A stretch of 64,000 bases of DNA. Source: Bowmanella pacifica (GTDB taxonomy: Bacteria; Pseudomonadota; Gammaproteobacteria; Enterobacterales; Alteromonadaceae). Shown here one piece after another: positions 34,754-43,542 of this stretch. Numbering within the stretch: the stretch's first letter is position 1; the number at the start of each line of letters is the position of its first letter. Below the pieces are notes generated by a model. The model had not been told where the DNA came from. It saw nothing but the letters and a program-made list of their open reading frames with translations, and did no database searches. A program made the translations under genes and the position numbers. Location: positions 124,001 to 188,000 of the forward strand of contig NZ_BMLS01000002.1 of NCBI RefSeq assembly GCF_014645355.1, given 5' to 3'.

Positions 34754-35092
34754 ATGCATTGGTTATTTCTTATTTTGGCGGTAGTCGGTGAAGTGATTGG
34801 CACCATCGGCATGAAACTGCTGGTTGAAGCAAACCAGCACTTTTATGGCATGCTGTTAGCCGCTGGCATGGTGGGGCTGGCCTACCTGCTGTTAAGCCAG
34901 GCTACCAGCATTATTCCGGTGGCACTGGCCAATGCGTTCTGGGAAGGGCTGGGTATGGTACTTATTGCGCTGGGCTCGCTGTATTTTCTGGGTGAACATA
35001 TCAGCGCGCTGCAAATGGGCGCCATTGTCCTGGCACTGGCCGGTATTGGGGTACTTCATTATGGTCACCATTTGTCGGAGCAGCAGGCATGA
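34754..35092 (+). CDS. mdtJ: SMR-family transporter subunit, MdtJ-like
   Basis: 112 residues with four hydrophobic helices. The membrane-embedded Glu of the SMR family is present in VVGEVIGTIGMKL (residue 13), and the NAFWEGLGMVLIALGS segment is close to MdtJ's YALWEGIGI signature. In E. coli MdtJ and MdtI form a heteromeric spermidine exporter; related pairs export other cations. The stop overlaps the start of the next gene by 4 nt (ATGA), so the two subunits are translationally coupled, as expected for a paired SMR transporter. AAAGGAG lies before the ATG. Substrate is inferred only from the paired arrangement. Confidence 0.85.
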   Translation: MHWLFLILAVVGEVIGTIGMKLLVEANQHFYGMLLAAGMVGLAYLLLSQATSIIPVALANAFWEGLGMVLIALGSLYFLGEHISALQMGAIVLALAGIGVLHYGHHLSEQQA

Positions 35093-35409
35093 GTATCCAT
35101 TTGTTTTATGTACTGGGCTCGGTTGGGCTGGATATTATCGCGAACCTGGCGTTGGAAAAATCCCAGGGCTTTGCCCATAAAGGCTGGGGTATCTTGTCCA
35201 TTGTCTTTATCATGGGGGCCTTTGCCTTACTGGCCTTAGCCGTTCAGGGTATCAATTTGTTTATGGCCTATGCCATCTGGGGCGCGCTGTCCATTGCTGG
35301 CACCGCCATTGCTACCCGCCTGGTATTTGGTCATAAACTGAATCTTGTCAGTTGCCTTGGTTTGGCACTGCTGATCGGCTCGGTGTTACTTATGCGCCTT
35401 GGCCACTAA
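35089..35409 (+). CDS. mdtI: SMR-family transporter subunit, MdtI-like
   Basis: 106 residues, four hydrophobic helices. SVGLDIIANLALEKSQGFAH parallels MdtI's 'LEIVANVFLKFSDGF', but with Asp where the canonical membrane Glu would be. The FMAYAIWGALSIAGTAIA segment matches MdtI's 'VAYALWGGFGI'. It overlaps the upstream subunit gene by 4 nt and presumably completes an antiparallel heterodimer that exports polyamines or other cationic compounds. The Glu to Asp change in the proton/substrate site is unusual. A LysR gene begins 24 nt downstream in the same direction and may belong to the operon. Confidence 0.82.
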   Translation: MSIHLFYVLGSVGLDIIANLALEKSQGFAHKGWGILSIVFIMGAFALLALAVQGINLFMAYAIWGALSIAGTAIATRLVFGHKLNLVSCLGLALLIGSVLLMRLGH

Positions 35410-35432
35410 ACCATAGACAAGGGTACCAGCGA

Positions 35433-36332
35433 GTGAAAATTGACAGCATCGGATACTTTCTTGAAGTCGCCAAGCATTCTTCCATTTCAATGGCGGCTCG
35501 CAGTCTGCAGGTAAATCGCACCACCATCAGTATGGCCATTGCGGCCATGGAAGATGAGCTAAATGCCCAACTTTTTGAGCGACAGGGTAACCGCCTGAGT
35601 CTGAGCGCGACCGGCACCCTTATTCTCGATCAATGTCAGCGTATTGTGTCCTCTTACAACATCTTAAAACGTCAGGCCTATGAAGGGCCTGACTCTATGG
35701 GGCAAACCTTACGCCTGGGACGCGACGATGTGCTGCCTGAGCGCTTTTGGCGCACCCTGCTAAAAGAAATTACCGCCCGCCAGCCCTTTGTAAACGTTAA
35801 GATGATGTATTCCAGTCCCGAGCACCTTATTCAACTGGTCAGAGACGGCGAAATAGATGTGGCTTATTTCACCATGGACAGTAACCATAATCTGAACGTC
35901 AGCGATTTGGTGATGCGGGTCACCGGTCAGATAGATATGACCATGATGGCCGCGAAAAGCCACCCTTTGAGTCAACTCAAACGTGTGGCAAATCAAGACC
36001 TGGATATGTACCCGCAAGTCACCTATTTAAACAGTGCCAATCAGGAGTGCTTTCATTTGCCCGGCATCGGAGAAAACCGCATCGCCCTGAGCAGCTTTGA
36101 ATTAGTGCGCGATGGCGTGCTGGATAACCTTGGCTGGGGCTACCTGCCTATGACACTGCTCAGTCAGGAGCACTTGGCGACACTGCATCCCTTAAATCAT
36201 GGTATGAGCCGCCAGCATGCCTCATTTTACGCCTGCCGCCGCGCGGTGGCGTTAGGTGGCGAAGATCCCTTAAGTCGCTGGTTGGAAGAAACCCTGACCC
36301 AAAGGATCATGCAGAATATGGACGCGCAATAA
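35433..36332 (+). CDS. LysR-family transcriptional regulator
   Basis: 299 residues starting at GTG 35433 (KIDSIGYFLEVAKHSSIS follows); this start gives the standard LysR N-terminus. The helix-turn-helix is AARSLQVNRTTISMAIAAME, and FERQGNRLSLSATG is the typical wing and linker. A periplasmic-binding-type effector domain follows (LRLGRDDVLPERFW, VAYFTMD, MMAAKSHPLSQL). It lies 23 nt after the SMR pair in the same direction, so it may be cotranscribed and regulate that transporter. The effector is unknown. Confidence 0.9.
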   Translation: MKIDSIGYFLEVAKHSSISMAARSLQVNRTTISMAIAAMEDELNAQLFERQGNRLSLSATGTLILDQCQRIVSSYNILKRQAYEGPDSMGQTLRLGRDDVLPERFWRTLLKEITARQPFVNVKMMYSSPEHLIQLVRDGEIDVAYFTMDSNHNLNVSDLVMRVTGQIDMTMMAAKSHPLSQLKRVANQDLDMYPQVTYLNSANQECFHLPGIGENRIALSSFELVRDGVLDNLGWGYLPMTLLSQEHLATLHPLNHGMSRQHASFYACRRAVALGGEDPLSRWLEETLTQRIMQNMDAQ

Positions 36333-36357
36333 GGCCACGAATCCGCGCCGACACAAA

Positions 36358-37275
36358 CTAACCACGTTTGGGCGGATTGACCACCATCACACCGGCAATC
36401 ACCAACACTGTACCAGCCAATTGCATCAGGGTGAGCGGCTCCGCGAGGATTAACCAACTGAAAAACAGGGTTAATACCGGCCCCAAAGTACCAATAAGCA
36501 CAGTGCGGGGCGCACCAATACGACGCACCGCAGCAGATTGAAAGAACACCGGTAGCACAGTGGAAAATACTGCCATCGCAGCACAATATAAATACACCGG
36601 CGTGGGCTGAATTAAATGCGTCAGCGGATTAACCAGCAGGAAATGCATCTGTACGGCAAAAATAGACACCAGCATGGCCAATACCGAAAATCGCATGGAA
36701 CCAAGCCGCTTAATCGACACCTCAGAAAAAGCGCTATAGAAGGCATAAGCCAATGCCGAACCGAAGATCAGTAGCACGCCTGTGATCACCCTCGCTTCAT
36801 CGTCGGAAAAGCCAAAATCCGTAACACAAGCCAGGGTAATCCCCATAGAGCATAATAGCAGCGCAAACATCAGGCGCCGGTCAAAACGCTTACCGAGAAA
36901 CAATACCCCCAGCAGAATAGTCAGGGTCGGATAGGTAAAGAGAATTAAACGCTCCAGGCCGGCCGTGATATAAGCCAGGCCCATAAAATCCAGTATGGAT
37001 GCACCGTAGTAGCCCGCCAGCCCAAGCAAAACTAACAACAACCAATCTTTACGGCTTAGCCTGGGGCCTCCGCGCAGTGCAGAAAAGCCAATAATGAAGA
37101 AAATGGGAAAAGCGAACAGCATGCGTAAGGTTAGCAGCGTAACAGCATCCACCTCGGCACTGGCATACGCCAGCTTGACAAAGATAGCCTTAAAGGAAAA
37201 CCCAAAGGCAGCCAGAATCGCCAGGCTTACACCCAAACGTTCGGGTACATCAGTGTGTGGCAACCCCACCAGCAA
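36358..37275 (-). CDS. EamA/DMT-family permease
   Basis: About 305 residues with ten hydrophobic helices in two EamA repeats: the first from GVSLAILAAFGFSFKAIFVK to about residue 145, the second from VLLIFGSALAYAFYSAFSEV to the end. The family exports metabolites or amino acids in the drug/metabolite transporter superfamily. No ATG is available at the N-terminus; TTG 37275 or the GTG two codons later are the likely starts, so the exact start is uncertain. It is convergent with the LysR gene. The substrate cannot be predicted. Confidence 0.85.
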   Translation of the reverse strand: MLVGLPHTDVPERLGVSLAILAAFGFSFKAIFVKLAYASAEVDAVTLLTLRMLFAFPIFFIIGFSALRGGPRLSRKDWLLLVLLGLAGYYGASILDFMGLAYITAGLERLILFTYPTLTILLGVLFLGKRFDRRLMFALLLCSMGITLACVTDFGFSDDEARVITGVLLIFGSALAYAFYSAFSEVSIKRLGSMRFSVLAMLVSIFAVQMHFLLVNPLTHLIQPTPVYLYCAAMAVFSTVLPVFFQSAAVRRIGAPRTVLIGTLGPVLTLFFSWLILAEPLTLMQLAGTVLVIAGVMVVNPPKRG

Positions 37276-37394
37276 ACAATCCCGTATTGTAAAACAGGCA
37301 TGATGGCCCAGCTCAGATATCAGGGCAATGATTGTTTTGTCATAGGCTAGATGCCTTGTTCAGGCGCAGAAATGGCGTTACGCCAAACCGGTCA

Positions 37395-37889
37395 CTAAAG
37401 GTGACAATAGCAGCCCTTGGCATCATCCAGAATGCCAGTTGTCAGATTAGCGCGCTGGTAGTTATTCACCGCCGCCACCACAAAACTGTTGTTTGCACTG
37501 CAATACAGTCCAGCGCTATATGGCCCCAAGTAAACAATTTGCTTATTCTCCCCCAGCACTAACACCGCTGGGGTTGAGGGTAACCATGCCCGCTCTGCGT
37601 CGCCTGGCTTGATAACCTGCACCACCTTGCCCTGATGGCGGAAGTCCGAGCGCAGCGTTTCTCGATGGTCACTGGAGAAGGGATTGCAGTAGCAGCCCGG
37701 TTCAACAAATTCAATCACACTGTTGCCGGGTAAGTTGGCAATATAGCCTTGTAAGGCAGCACTTTGTCCGGCCAGCTTGTATTGGGGGTCAAACCAACGC
37801 AGGTGGCGTTCGCCCATCCAAATGAACGCCACTATCATGTAAACCAGCCACAGGCTGATGACGATGCCCCACACCCATGCACGTTTCAC
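37395..37889 (-). CDS. DUF6436-type thioredoxin-like membrane-anchored protein
   Basis: 164 residues. One N-terminal membrane anchor ([19 protein letters not shown]) precedes a periplasmic domain with [14 protein letters not shown] at a thioredoxin-like active-site position, then [20 protein letters not shown], which resembles the cis-Pro strand of thioredoxin folds. The C-terminus is KGCYCHL, so there are two CYC pairs. Its ATG overlaps the stop of the chemoreceptor gene by 4 nt, so the two are translationally coupled. It could sense or act on periplasmic redox state or metals together with that receptor, but this is inference. Confidence 0.78.
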   Translation of the reverse strand: MKRAWVWGIVISLWLVYMIVAFIWMGERHLRWFDPQYKLAGQSAALQGYIANLPGNSVIEFVEPGCYCNPFSSDHRETLRSDFRHQGKVVQVIKPGDAERAWLPSTPAVLVLGENKQIVYLGPYSAGLYCSANNSFVVAAVNNYQRANLTTGILDDAKGCYCHL

Positions 37890-39367
37890 TGGGTATCAAA
37901 CACCCGAACCTGGTTAAACAATACATCTGCAGACTGTGCAACCTGACTGGCAATCTCTGATGCCTCCTCAATGGCCTGCAGCTCGGCGCTGATGGCCTCT
38001 TGTTGGCGTGCGGCCATCTCGGAGACATTGGCCGCGAACTTCGCACCATGCTCGGCACTATATTCCACCTTGGATTTCACCTCCTGCACATCTCCCATGG
38101 CGCTATCCACCTCGGCAATAAGCTGGGTGCTCTTGATAATGTCGGCGCTCATTTGCGAAACCTGTTGCTCCGATTGAGCAAAAGCATCCACAGTAGAACC
38201 TACCACCTGGCGCAATTCCGACGTTTGCTGGGCTATCACTAAGGTCGCATCTTTGGTTTTACCCGCCAACGCCCGCACCTCGTCAGCCACCACAGCAAAA
38301 CCTCGCCCCTGCTCCCCAGCCCGAGCCGCCTCAATGGCGGCGTTTAACGCCAGCAAGTTAGTCTGATCGGCGATGCCCTGAATGGAATTCAGTACATCGA
38401 CAATACGGTCGCCTACTTGTTGTAATTCCGAAATTTGACCACGACTTTGCTGAAACTGCGAAACCAGGTTCTCAGCACGGCTGGAAGAGGTTTTTAAGGC
38501 AAAATTGACATCGGTGTTTTTTTCCACCACCGTATCAATCAAGGTACTTAAGCTCTGCACGCTGTCGCTCAGACTCTGCATATCCCCCGCCAGCGCCTCT
38601 GCAGTTTCAGACGCATCTCTGGCCGTGGACTTTTGGGTGTCGGCAGAGGCATGTAGCTCCTGTGTCAGATTCGCCAGGGTATCCGACTGGGTTTCCAGAT
38701 GACGGGTTTCGTCTGTCACCTTGCTCATCTGGTCATTCAGGGTCTGTAGAAAACCGCCAAATGCGCCTAAATTGTGAGTCTGACAATGGGCAATCGCCTG
38801 CTTCAGACGAATTTTCTCAGCCTCTGCCAGCATGTGTTCGATACCGTCTCGTAAATGCATTCCCGCCATGCCTTCCTTACGGCTTTGCTCAGCAACCAGG
38901 CCAAGAATAATAGCTTCAGTCACAGCAAACACCGCATGTAAGAACAGCAGTCCCCAGGTAGCGTGAGTTTCTTCCAGCACCATCAGCGGCATGCCATTGG
39001 TTTGCATGGCAAAAAAGCTTACGTGATGAATCGCCACTACTAGCACCGCGGTAACCAGCACCTTCCAGTTGCGATACACCAACAAGAACGCCATAAAAGC
39101 AAACACTTCAAAATGGAATTCCAGTAAGCCGTTACTTTGATGAATATGCAGCGCGGTAAATAACATTAGCGCAATCGCCACCACATGGGGGGTCATGGCC
39201 GAGTTGCCGTTCCATTTCATCGCCGCCATGGGCATGGCCGCCAGTGGCAGGCCGATCAGTAGTGCTACCTCCCAAGTGTCATACCAAAACGCTAGCAGCA
39301 GCGTTTCCGCCACTAACAAACTGAAGATAATGAAAAACAACGGGTGGGACGTTTTATTCCAGTACAT
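37886..39367 (-). CDS. Methyl-accepting chemotaxis protein with polytopic membrane domain
   Basis: 493 residues. The first ~190 form six or so hydrophobic helices with little periplasmic sequence, unlike the classical two-helix receptors; [18 protein letters not shown] holds paired His residues. A coiled coil follows and then the MCP signalling hairpin with [20 protein letters not shown] and [15 protein letters not shown], the highly conserved CheA/CheW-binding tip. It would relay a membrane- or cytoplasm-sensed cue to the flagellar motor. The stop overlaps the DUF6436 gene by 4 nt. No chemotaxis operon is nearby. Confidence 0.93.
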   Translation of the reverse strand: MYWNKTSHPLFFIIFSLLVAETLLLAFWYDTWEVALLIGLPLAAMPMAAMKWNGNSAMTPHVVAIALMLFTALHIHQSNGLLEFHFEVFAFMAFLLVYRNWKVLVTAVLVVAIHHVSFFAMQTNGMPLMVLEETHATWGLLFLHAVFAVTEAIILGLVAEQSRKEGMAGMHLRDGIEHMLAEAEKIRLKQAIAHCQTHNLGAFGGFLQTLNDQMSKVTDETRHLETQSDTLANLTQELHASADTQKSTARDASETAEALAGDMQSLSDSVQSLSTLIDTVVEKNTDVNFALKTSSSRAENLVSQFQQSRGQISELQQVGDRIVDVLNSIQGIADQTNLLALNAAIEAARAGEQGRGFAVVADEVRALAGKTKDATLVIAQQTSELRQVVGSTVDAFAQSEQQVSQMSADIIKSTQLIAEVDSAMGDVQEVKSKVEYSAEHGAKFAANVSEMAARQQEAISAELQAIEEASEIASQVAQSADVLFNQVRVFDTQ

Positions 39368-39390
39368 GACAGAACCTCAAAACGGGGGCA

Positions 39391-39430
39391 GACAATACGA
39401 CTACGCCATTCTATTAACCGGACAATACGA
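39391..39430. repeat. Two copies of GACAATACGA 30 bp apart
   Basis: GACAATACGA occurs at 39391-39400 and 39421-39430, in the region upstream of the chemoreceptor start. The 30-bp period (about three helical turns) is compatible with a regulatory binding pair. It may also be chance. Confidence 0.35.
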
Positions 39431-39598
39431 AAGATTCTGAAAATCAGATCCATCCCAGCCAGTATAAATGCGTTAAAAGTAAGAATATTTGCGAAGAATC
39501 AAACCCATAGCGGAAATTCCGTTAGATTGTCGCTTCACTTATCTAAAATGATAGTCATGGCCAGCTCCTCTTATATGCACTGTCATCGCACAGGCTAA

Positions 39599-39653
39599 GA
39601 GGCAGTACACGGATAATCACACCCTGTTGGAATACGGGTTATCCGACCGCCTC
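39599..39653 (-). terminator. Large imperfect hairpin downstream of the siderophore-interacting protein gene
   Basis: On the minus strand GAGGC, CGGATAA and CCC pair with GGG, TTATCCG and GCCTC across internal loops. It lies ~45 nt after the stop of the upstream minus-strand gene. It probably ends that transcript, but lacks a T-run. The rest of 39368-39695 shows no gene. Confidence 0.4.
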
Positions 39654-39695
39654 ACCAATCCATGATGCAAGATATAATATCAGCAGAACAATAAC

Positions 39696-40505
39696 TTACC
39701 TATTTATGTCAGTGGCCAATTTGGCCGTATAGGTCTGTGCATCGATGCGCTTGTCAATAACATGTTTATCTTCAGGCTTTCCCTGTCGCCAATAGCTGCT
39801 GATATAGATATCTTGATGAGGTACCGCACGCTCGTTGCGAAAATACTGTCGTAACTGGCGCATGGCATCAAATTCGCAGGCTACCCACGCAGCAACGCGT
39901 CCGTCCAGCCAATCCAGTCGGGACACCTCAGTAAGCAAGCTCTGACCTTCAGCCTCGACAACCCAGTGAAGCCTGACACCTTCGGGTTTTAACAATGTTT
40001 GTTGGTCGGTCTGAGTCTTTACCTGTATCACAGCATAACCTTGGGTATCAGCTGGTAGTGTCTCCAGATAGGTGGAAATAGCGGGTAGTGCGGTGGCATC
40101 ACCCACAAAAAAGTACCAGTCGGCGCCCTCTTCCATCGCTGCGCTGTTGGCCAGATGGCCCGGCCCCACCATATAAATCTGCTCTCCCGTCACAGCCTTG
40201 CTTGCCCAATCTGAGCCCGGTCCGGTTTCCTGTCCTTGCCCATGCATCACCACGTCCAGGGTCAAGGTTTGCTGCGACCTATCTATGGCGCGAATGCTGT
40301 AAGTCCGCATGGCAGGACGCTGTTCCTCGGTCAACCGACTAAGATCTGTGCCTCCTTGGGCATTAAACAACAGCTTTAAATAACTCCCTGCCGATACCTG
40401 TTCCAGGGGCGCGATAGATTCAGCTTGTAGCGTCAGCCGCCGCATATGCGGGGTAAGCAGATGATTGGTTAACACTGTTAGGGCAAGGGGGGCTAATTTA
40501 CTCAA
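39696..40505 (-). CDS. Siderophore-interacting protein (FAD ferric-siderophore reductase, ViuB-like)
   Basis: About 269 residues. RPAMRTYSIRAID is the FAD-binding RxYSxR motif of siderophore-interacting proteins. LDVVMHGQGQETGPGSDWA is the conserved HG...GP...WA segment, and FVGDATALPAISTYLETLP is the NAD(P)H-binding part. CEFDAMRQLRQYFRNE and YISSYWRQGKPE complete the family pattern. It reduces ferric siderophores in the cytoplasm to release iron. TTG 40505 has GGAG 8 nt upstream; ATG 40532 gives nine more residues but has no Shine-Dalgarno. A candidate Fur box lies upstream, and a TonB-dependent receptor gene precedes it beyond a terminator. Confidence 0.9.
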   Translation of the reverse strand: MSKLAPLALTVLTNHLLTPHMRRLTLQAESIAPLEQVSAGSYLKLLFNAQGGTDLSRLTEEQRPAMRTYSIRAIDRSQQTLTLDVVMHGQGQETGPGSDWASKAVTGEQIYMVGPGHLANSAAMEEGADWYFFVGDATALPAISTYLETLPADTQGYAVIQVKTQTDQQTLLKPEGVRLHWVVEAEGQSLLTEVSRLDWLDGRVAAWVACEFDAMRQLRQYFRNERAVPHQDIYISSYWRQGKPEDKHVIDKRIDAQTYTAKLATDINR

Positions 40506-40597
40506 AGAACATTCTCCAACAATAACCGTCATACTACGTCAAAGGGCCTGAACTTATGTCAGTACCTTAAACACTGGGAGTTTACCGCCACACACTT

Positions 40598-40616
40598 GCA
40601 AATAATTCTCATTTAA
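40598..40616. promoter_or_regulatory. Weak candidate Fur box
   Basis: GCAAATAATTCTCATTTAA matches the 19-bp Fur consensus at about 11 positions by eye. It sits ~90 bp upstream of the siderophore-interacting protein start, where iron repression would be expected. Confidence 0.35.
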
Positions 40617-40663
40617 GACAAAGAGGCAATTTATCACCATCAATTACATTCCAGGGCAAAAAG

Positions 40664-40691
40664 TAAAAAGGCTGCCCTAAGGCAGCCTTTT
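40664..40691. terminator. Terminator after the second TonB-dependent receptor
   Basis: GGCTGCC-ctaa-GGCAGCC flanked by AAAA on the left and TTTT on the right, about 20 nt after the receptor stop on the minus strand. It is symmetrical and could work in both directions. Confidence 0.85.
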
Positions 40692-40710
40692 ATCCAGTCA
40701 ACAATGGTTA

Positions 40711-43293
40711 TCAGAACTTCATCTGTACACCGGCGAATAAACGACGGCCGTAATGGTTGATAAAGTATGGGCGGTTGTCGTCGCCCAAGTCGGCTTCCTG
40801 TTTGGAATCACTCAGGTTTACACCTTGCAGCAACAAGGTCACGTTGTCATTCAGGTTATAGCTGATATTAGCGTCCAATTGACCGTAGCCCTTCTGATAC
40901 CAACGCATATCACCTATCACACCGGCGTAATAGCTGCCGCGATAGTTGTATGACAAGCGCAAAGAGATATCGCCTTTCTCATAGTAGGCAGTGGCGTTGT
41001 AGGTATTCTCTGAGTTATTAGGCAACTCTTTACCTTCTTCGTCCATATCTGCATCGGCGTAGGTATAGTTAGCCAGTACCCCAAAGCCGTTGTCAAAGTC
41101 ATGTTGAATATTGACTTCGATACCCTGGTTAACCCCACCATCGCTGTTGACCGGGGTCTTCAGGTTGTACTCATCCACATTGCCCTCATCGTCGGGCAAC
41201 ATAACCGGGAAGTACTGTTCATCGATATAAGTGCTGATGTCCTTATAGAACAAGGCCACCGACAAAATTGACGACTTGGTGAAATAGTACTCGGCCGAGA
41301 TGTCATACTGGGTTGCACGGTAAGGATCCAGATAGGGGTTGCCCTGGAAGCCCGGGTTTTTCGGGTTAGACCAAGCACTCTTACGGTAACCACGACGGCT
41401 GGTCAGCAAATCATAGTCCGGTCTGGACATAACCTTGGCCGCCGCAAAGCGAATGATCACATCATCATCCAACTGATAATTCAGGTTTAAGCTGGGCAAA
41501 AAGTCTGAATAATCACGTTCAACAATAACCGGGATCCAAGTCCAGGATGCGGGATCCCAGCTGTACTTCATCCAGAAATCCACCCCTTCGCTGCGCTGGT
41601 CGGTGCGAGCATAACGCACACCCAGGTTACCGCTCAGCTTATCGAAAGCAAAGTTACCTTGCACATAAGCACTGGTGGTCTTCTCGGTCAAATCAAAGCC
41701 ATATTGCATATGGTCGTATTCACGCAGTGGTTTGGTATTGGCTGTCCACTGATCCCAATTGTCGTAGCGGAACTGATACAAGTCAGACTGCTCACGACCT
41801 TCACCCATAAAGTCATCTACCAACGCACCGTCGGTAAAGTCAGCCAGAGTCATGGCGCCCACATCGTCCGGGTGCCATACCACTTTGTACAAACCCGAGG
41901 TCTTGCTGTGGTCGCGGTACTTCACACCAAAGTCCACGGAGCGCAGCCATTCGGAGTCCAGCAACCAATTAAAATCGGTCTGGATATAGCTTTCTTTTTG
42001 GGCGTTGCTAATGAGGTTTCTGTGGGTATACAGACCACCATAACCGGCGGGGGTCAGATCATCAGGCAAATCGTAATGCATCTGGCCGTTGCTGACATCA
42101 AAGCCCACCAGGGCAGAGGATTGAAACTCAACCTGGTCATCCTGAATATCCCCCTCAGCGCGGGTATGACCAAGCTGTGTGGTCCAGGTAAAGTTGTCGC
42201 CACGGTATTCAATGTGCAGATCATGAACTTGGGTATCGTAGCTGCCATCATGACTACCGGCACTGTACAGTACTTCTTTGGCCCAGTTTACGTCGGCATC
42301 ATTAGGTTGCACCTGACCGGATACGATAGTGTCACCGACAATCTGAGCATTAGTGATGTCATTCACGCTACCAACCACGTAGGCACCGTTGGCCACTTGC
42401 TTATTGCTAACATCCACACTGGAGAACAAGTTGTTGAAGGTCAGTTTCAGATCATCGGTTGCCGCATATTCAAAAGTGGCGGTAAAAGTGTTCAGGTCCT
42501 TATCTGACTCATAACGAGAGGCTCGGATCTGAGAAGGTGCCAGAAAGGTTTTGTCATCGATCTGTGCTTCAACAAAACCGGCTGTCGTCTCACGGTCACG
42601 ACGAATGCTGTTGTCTTTATAAACCGCACCGATGTTTAAACCAAAGTTGCTGTCATCGTTTTTCCAGGAATAGAAACCTGACAGCAGTGGGCTGTGTTCA
42701 CCACTAGACTCCTGATAAGCGTCACGCGCCGACAACACCAGATAATTGCGGTCCGTAGACAAGGGCTTACGAGTCTTAACAATCACCGTACCGCCAATAG
42801 AACCTTCGTCAACCTTGGCCTGAGCAGATTTATGCACTTCCAGGGTTTCAACCACTTCGGCAGGCAGCAATGAGTAGTTAAAGCCTCGGGACGGGGTCAG
42901 AATCGAGGTAGATGCGGTGGCGGAGGCCACATTCTGACCATTCAACAAGGTCAGATTCAAATGCGGAGCAGTACCACGAATGCTGACTTTATCGCTTTCG
43001 CCGTCGGTTTTTTCAACCTGTACGCCCGTAATACGCGACATAGCATCTGCCACGGTTTGATCCGGGAACTTGCCAATATCTTCGGCTGATACGGCATCCA
43101 CAATGGTGCTGGATAAGCGTTTGATATTTAAACTTTTCTGTACCGAACCACGGAAGCCTTTAACTTCCACGACCTCGACGTCAGCCTGCTTTTCTTCAGC
43201 TTGCTTTTGTTCTTGCGCCAGAGCTGGTAGGGCACCGGCAATCAAGGCCGCTTGCACGGCCACCAGAATTTTATTGTGCTTAAGCATTCTCAT
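40711..43293 (-). CDS. TonB-dependent receptor
   Basis: 860 residues. A signal peptide ends at ALPALAQ. VEVVEVKGFRGSVQ is the TonB-box-like region and DAVSAEDIGKFPDQTVADAM with SRITGVQVEK opens the plug. The barrel ends with the aromatic FAGVQMKF. As with the receptor at 25,333, it has the TIGR01782-like plug pattern found in glycan and some other nutrient receptors. The nearest downstream gene is a siderophore-interacting protein, but a terminator lies between, so an iron role is not assured. AGGA lies 10 nt before ATG 43293; ATG 43287 is an alternative. Ligand unknown. Confidence 0.93.
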   Translation of the reverse strand: MRMLKHNKILVAVQAALIAGALPALAQEQKQAEEKQADVEVVEVKGFRGSVQKSLNIKRLSSTIVDAVSAEDIGKFPDQTVADAMSRITGVQVEKTDGESDKVSIRGTAPHLNLTLLNGQNVASATASTSILTPSRGFNYSLLPAEVVETLEVHKSAQAKVDEGSIGGTVIVKTRKPLSTDRNYLVLSARDAYQESSGEHSPLLSGFYSWKNDDSNFGLNIGAVYKDNSIRRDRETTAGFVEAQIDDKTFLAPSQIRASRYESDKDLNTFTATFEYAATDDLKLTFNNLFSSVDVSNKQVANGAYVVGSVNDITNAQIVGDTIVSGQVQPNDADVNWAKEVLYSAGSHDGSYDTQVHDLHIEYRGDNFTWTTQLGHTRAEGDIQDDQVEFQSSALVGFDVSNGQMHYDLPDDLTPAGYGGLYTHRNLISNAQKESYIQTDFNWLLDSEWLRSVDFGVKYRDHSKTSGLYKVVWHPDDVGAMTLADFTDGALVDDFMGEGREQSDLYQFRYDNWDQWTANTKPLREYDHMQYGFDLTEKTTSAYVQGNFAFDKLSGNLGVRYARTDQRSEGVDFWMKYSWDPASWTWIPVIVERDYSDFLPSLNLNYQLDDDVIIRFAAAKVMSRPDYDLLTSRRGYRKSAWSNPKNPGFQGNPYLDPYRATQYDISAEYYFTKSSILSVALFYKDISTYIDEQYFPVMLPDDEGNVDEYNLKTPVNSDGGVNQGIEVNIQHDFDNGFGVLANYTYADADMDEEGKELPNNSENTYNATAYYEKGDISLRLSYNYRGSYYAGVIGDMRWYQKGYGQLDANISYNLNDNVTLLLQGVNLSDSKQEADLGDDNRPYFINHYGRRLFAGVQMKF

Positions 43294-43510
43294 GATGTTC
43301 TTTTCCTGTAATGCAGCGTGTTCTCATTAACAAAGCTACAACAAAGAATTATTTATTACAACAATTCAGACAAACGGAGAATAAACTATCTTAAAAGAAA
43401 CGACCAGATGCGCCCGATAGATATCCCGAAAATAAAGATTAATAACCGACAAGAAGAAGGTGAGCGAAGGCCAGAAGTTCACTCAATGACAGATAAAGGC
43501 AATAAAGAAA

Positions 43511-43540
43511 CGCCCCGCCGCGATAACGGCGGGGCGTTTA
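43511..43540 (-). terminator. Strong terminator after the M28 peptidase gene
   Basis: Perfect 10-bp GC-rich stem CGCCCCGCCG / CGGCGGGGCG with a 6-nt loop, immediately after the peptidase stop on the minus strand and followed on that strand by TTTCTTTATT. Confidence 0.9.
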
Positions 43541-43542
43541 AA

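Noticed and set aside
41659-42507. 282-codon plus-strand open frame inside the second TonB-dependent receptor
   Set aside because: Antisense shadow of a clear coding sequence; no independent support.
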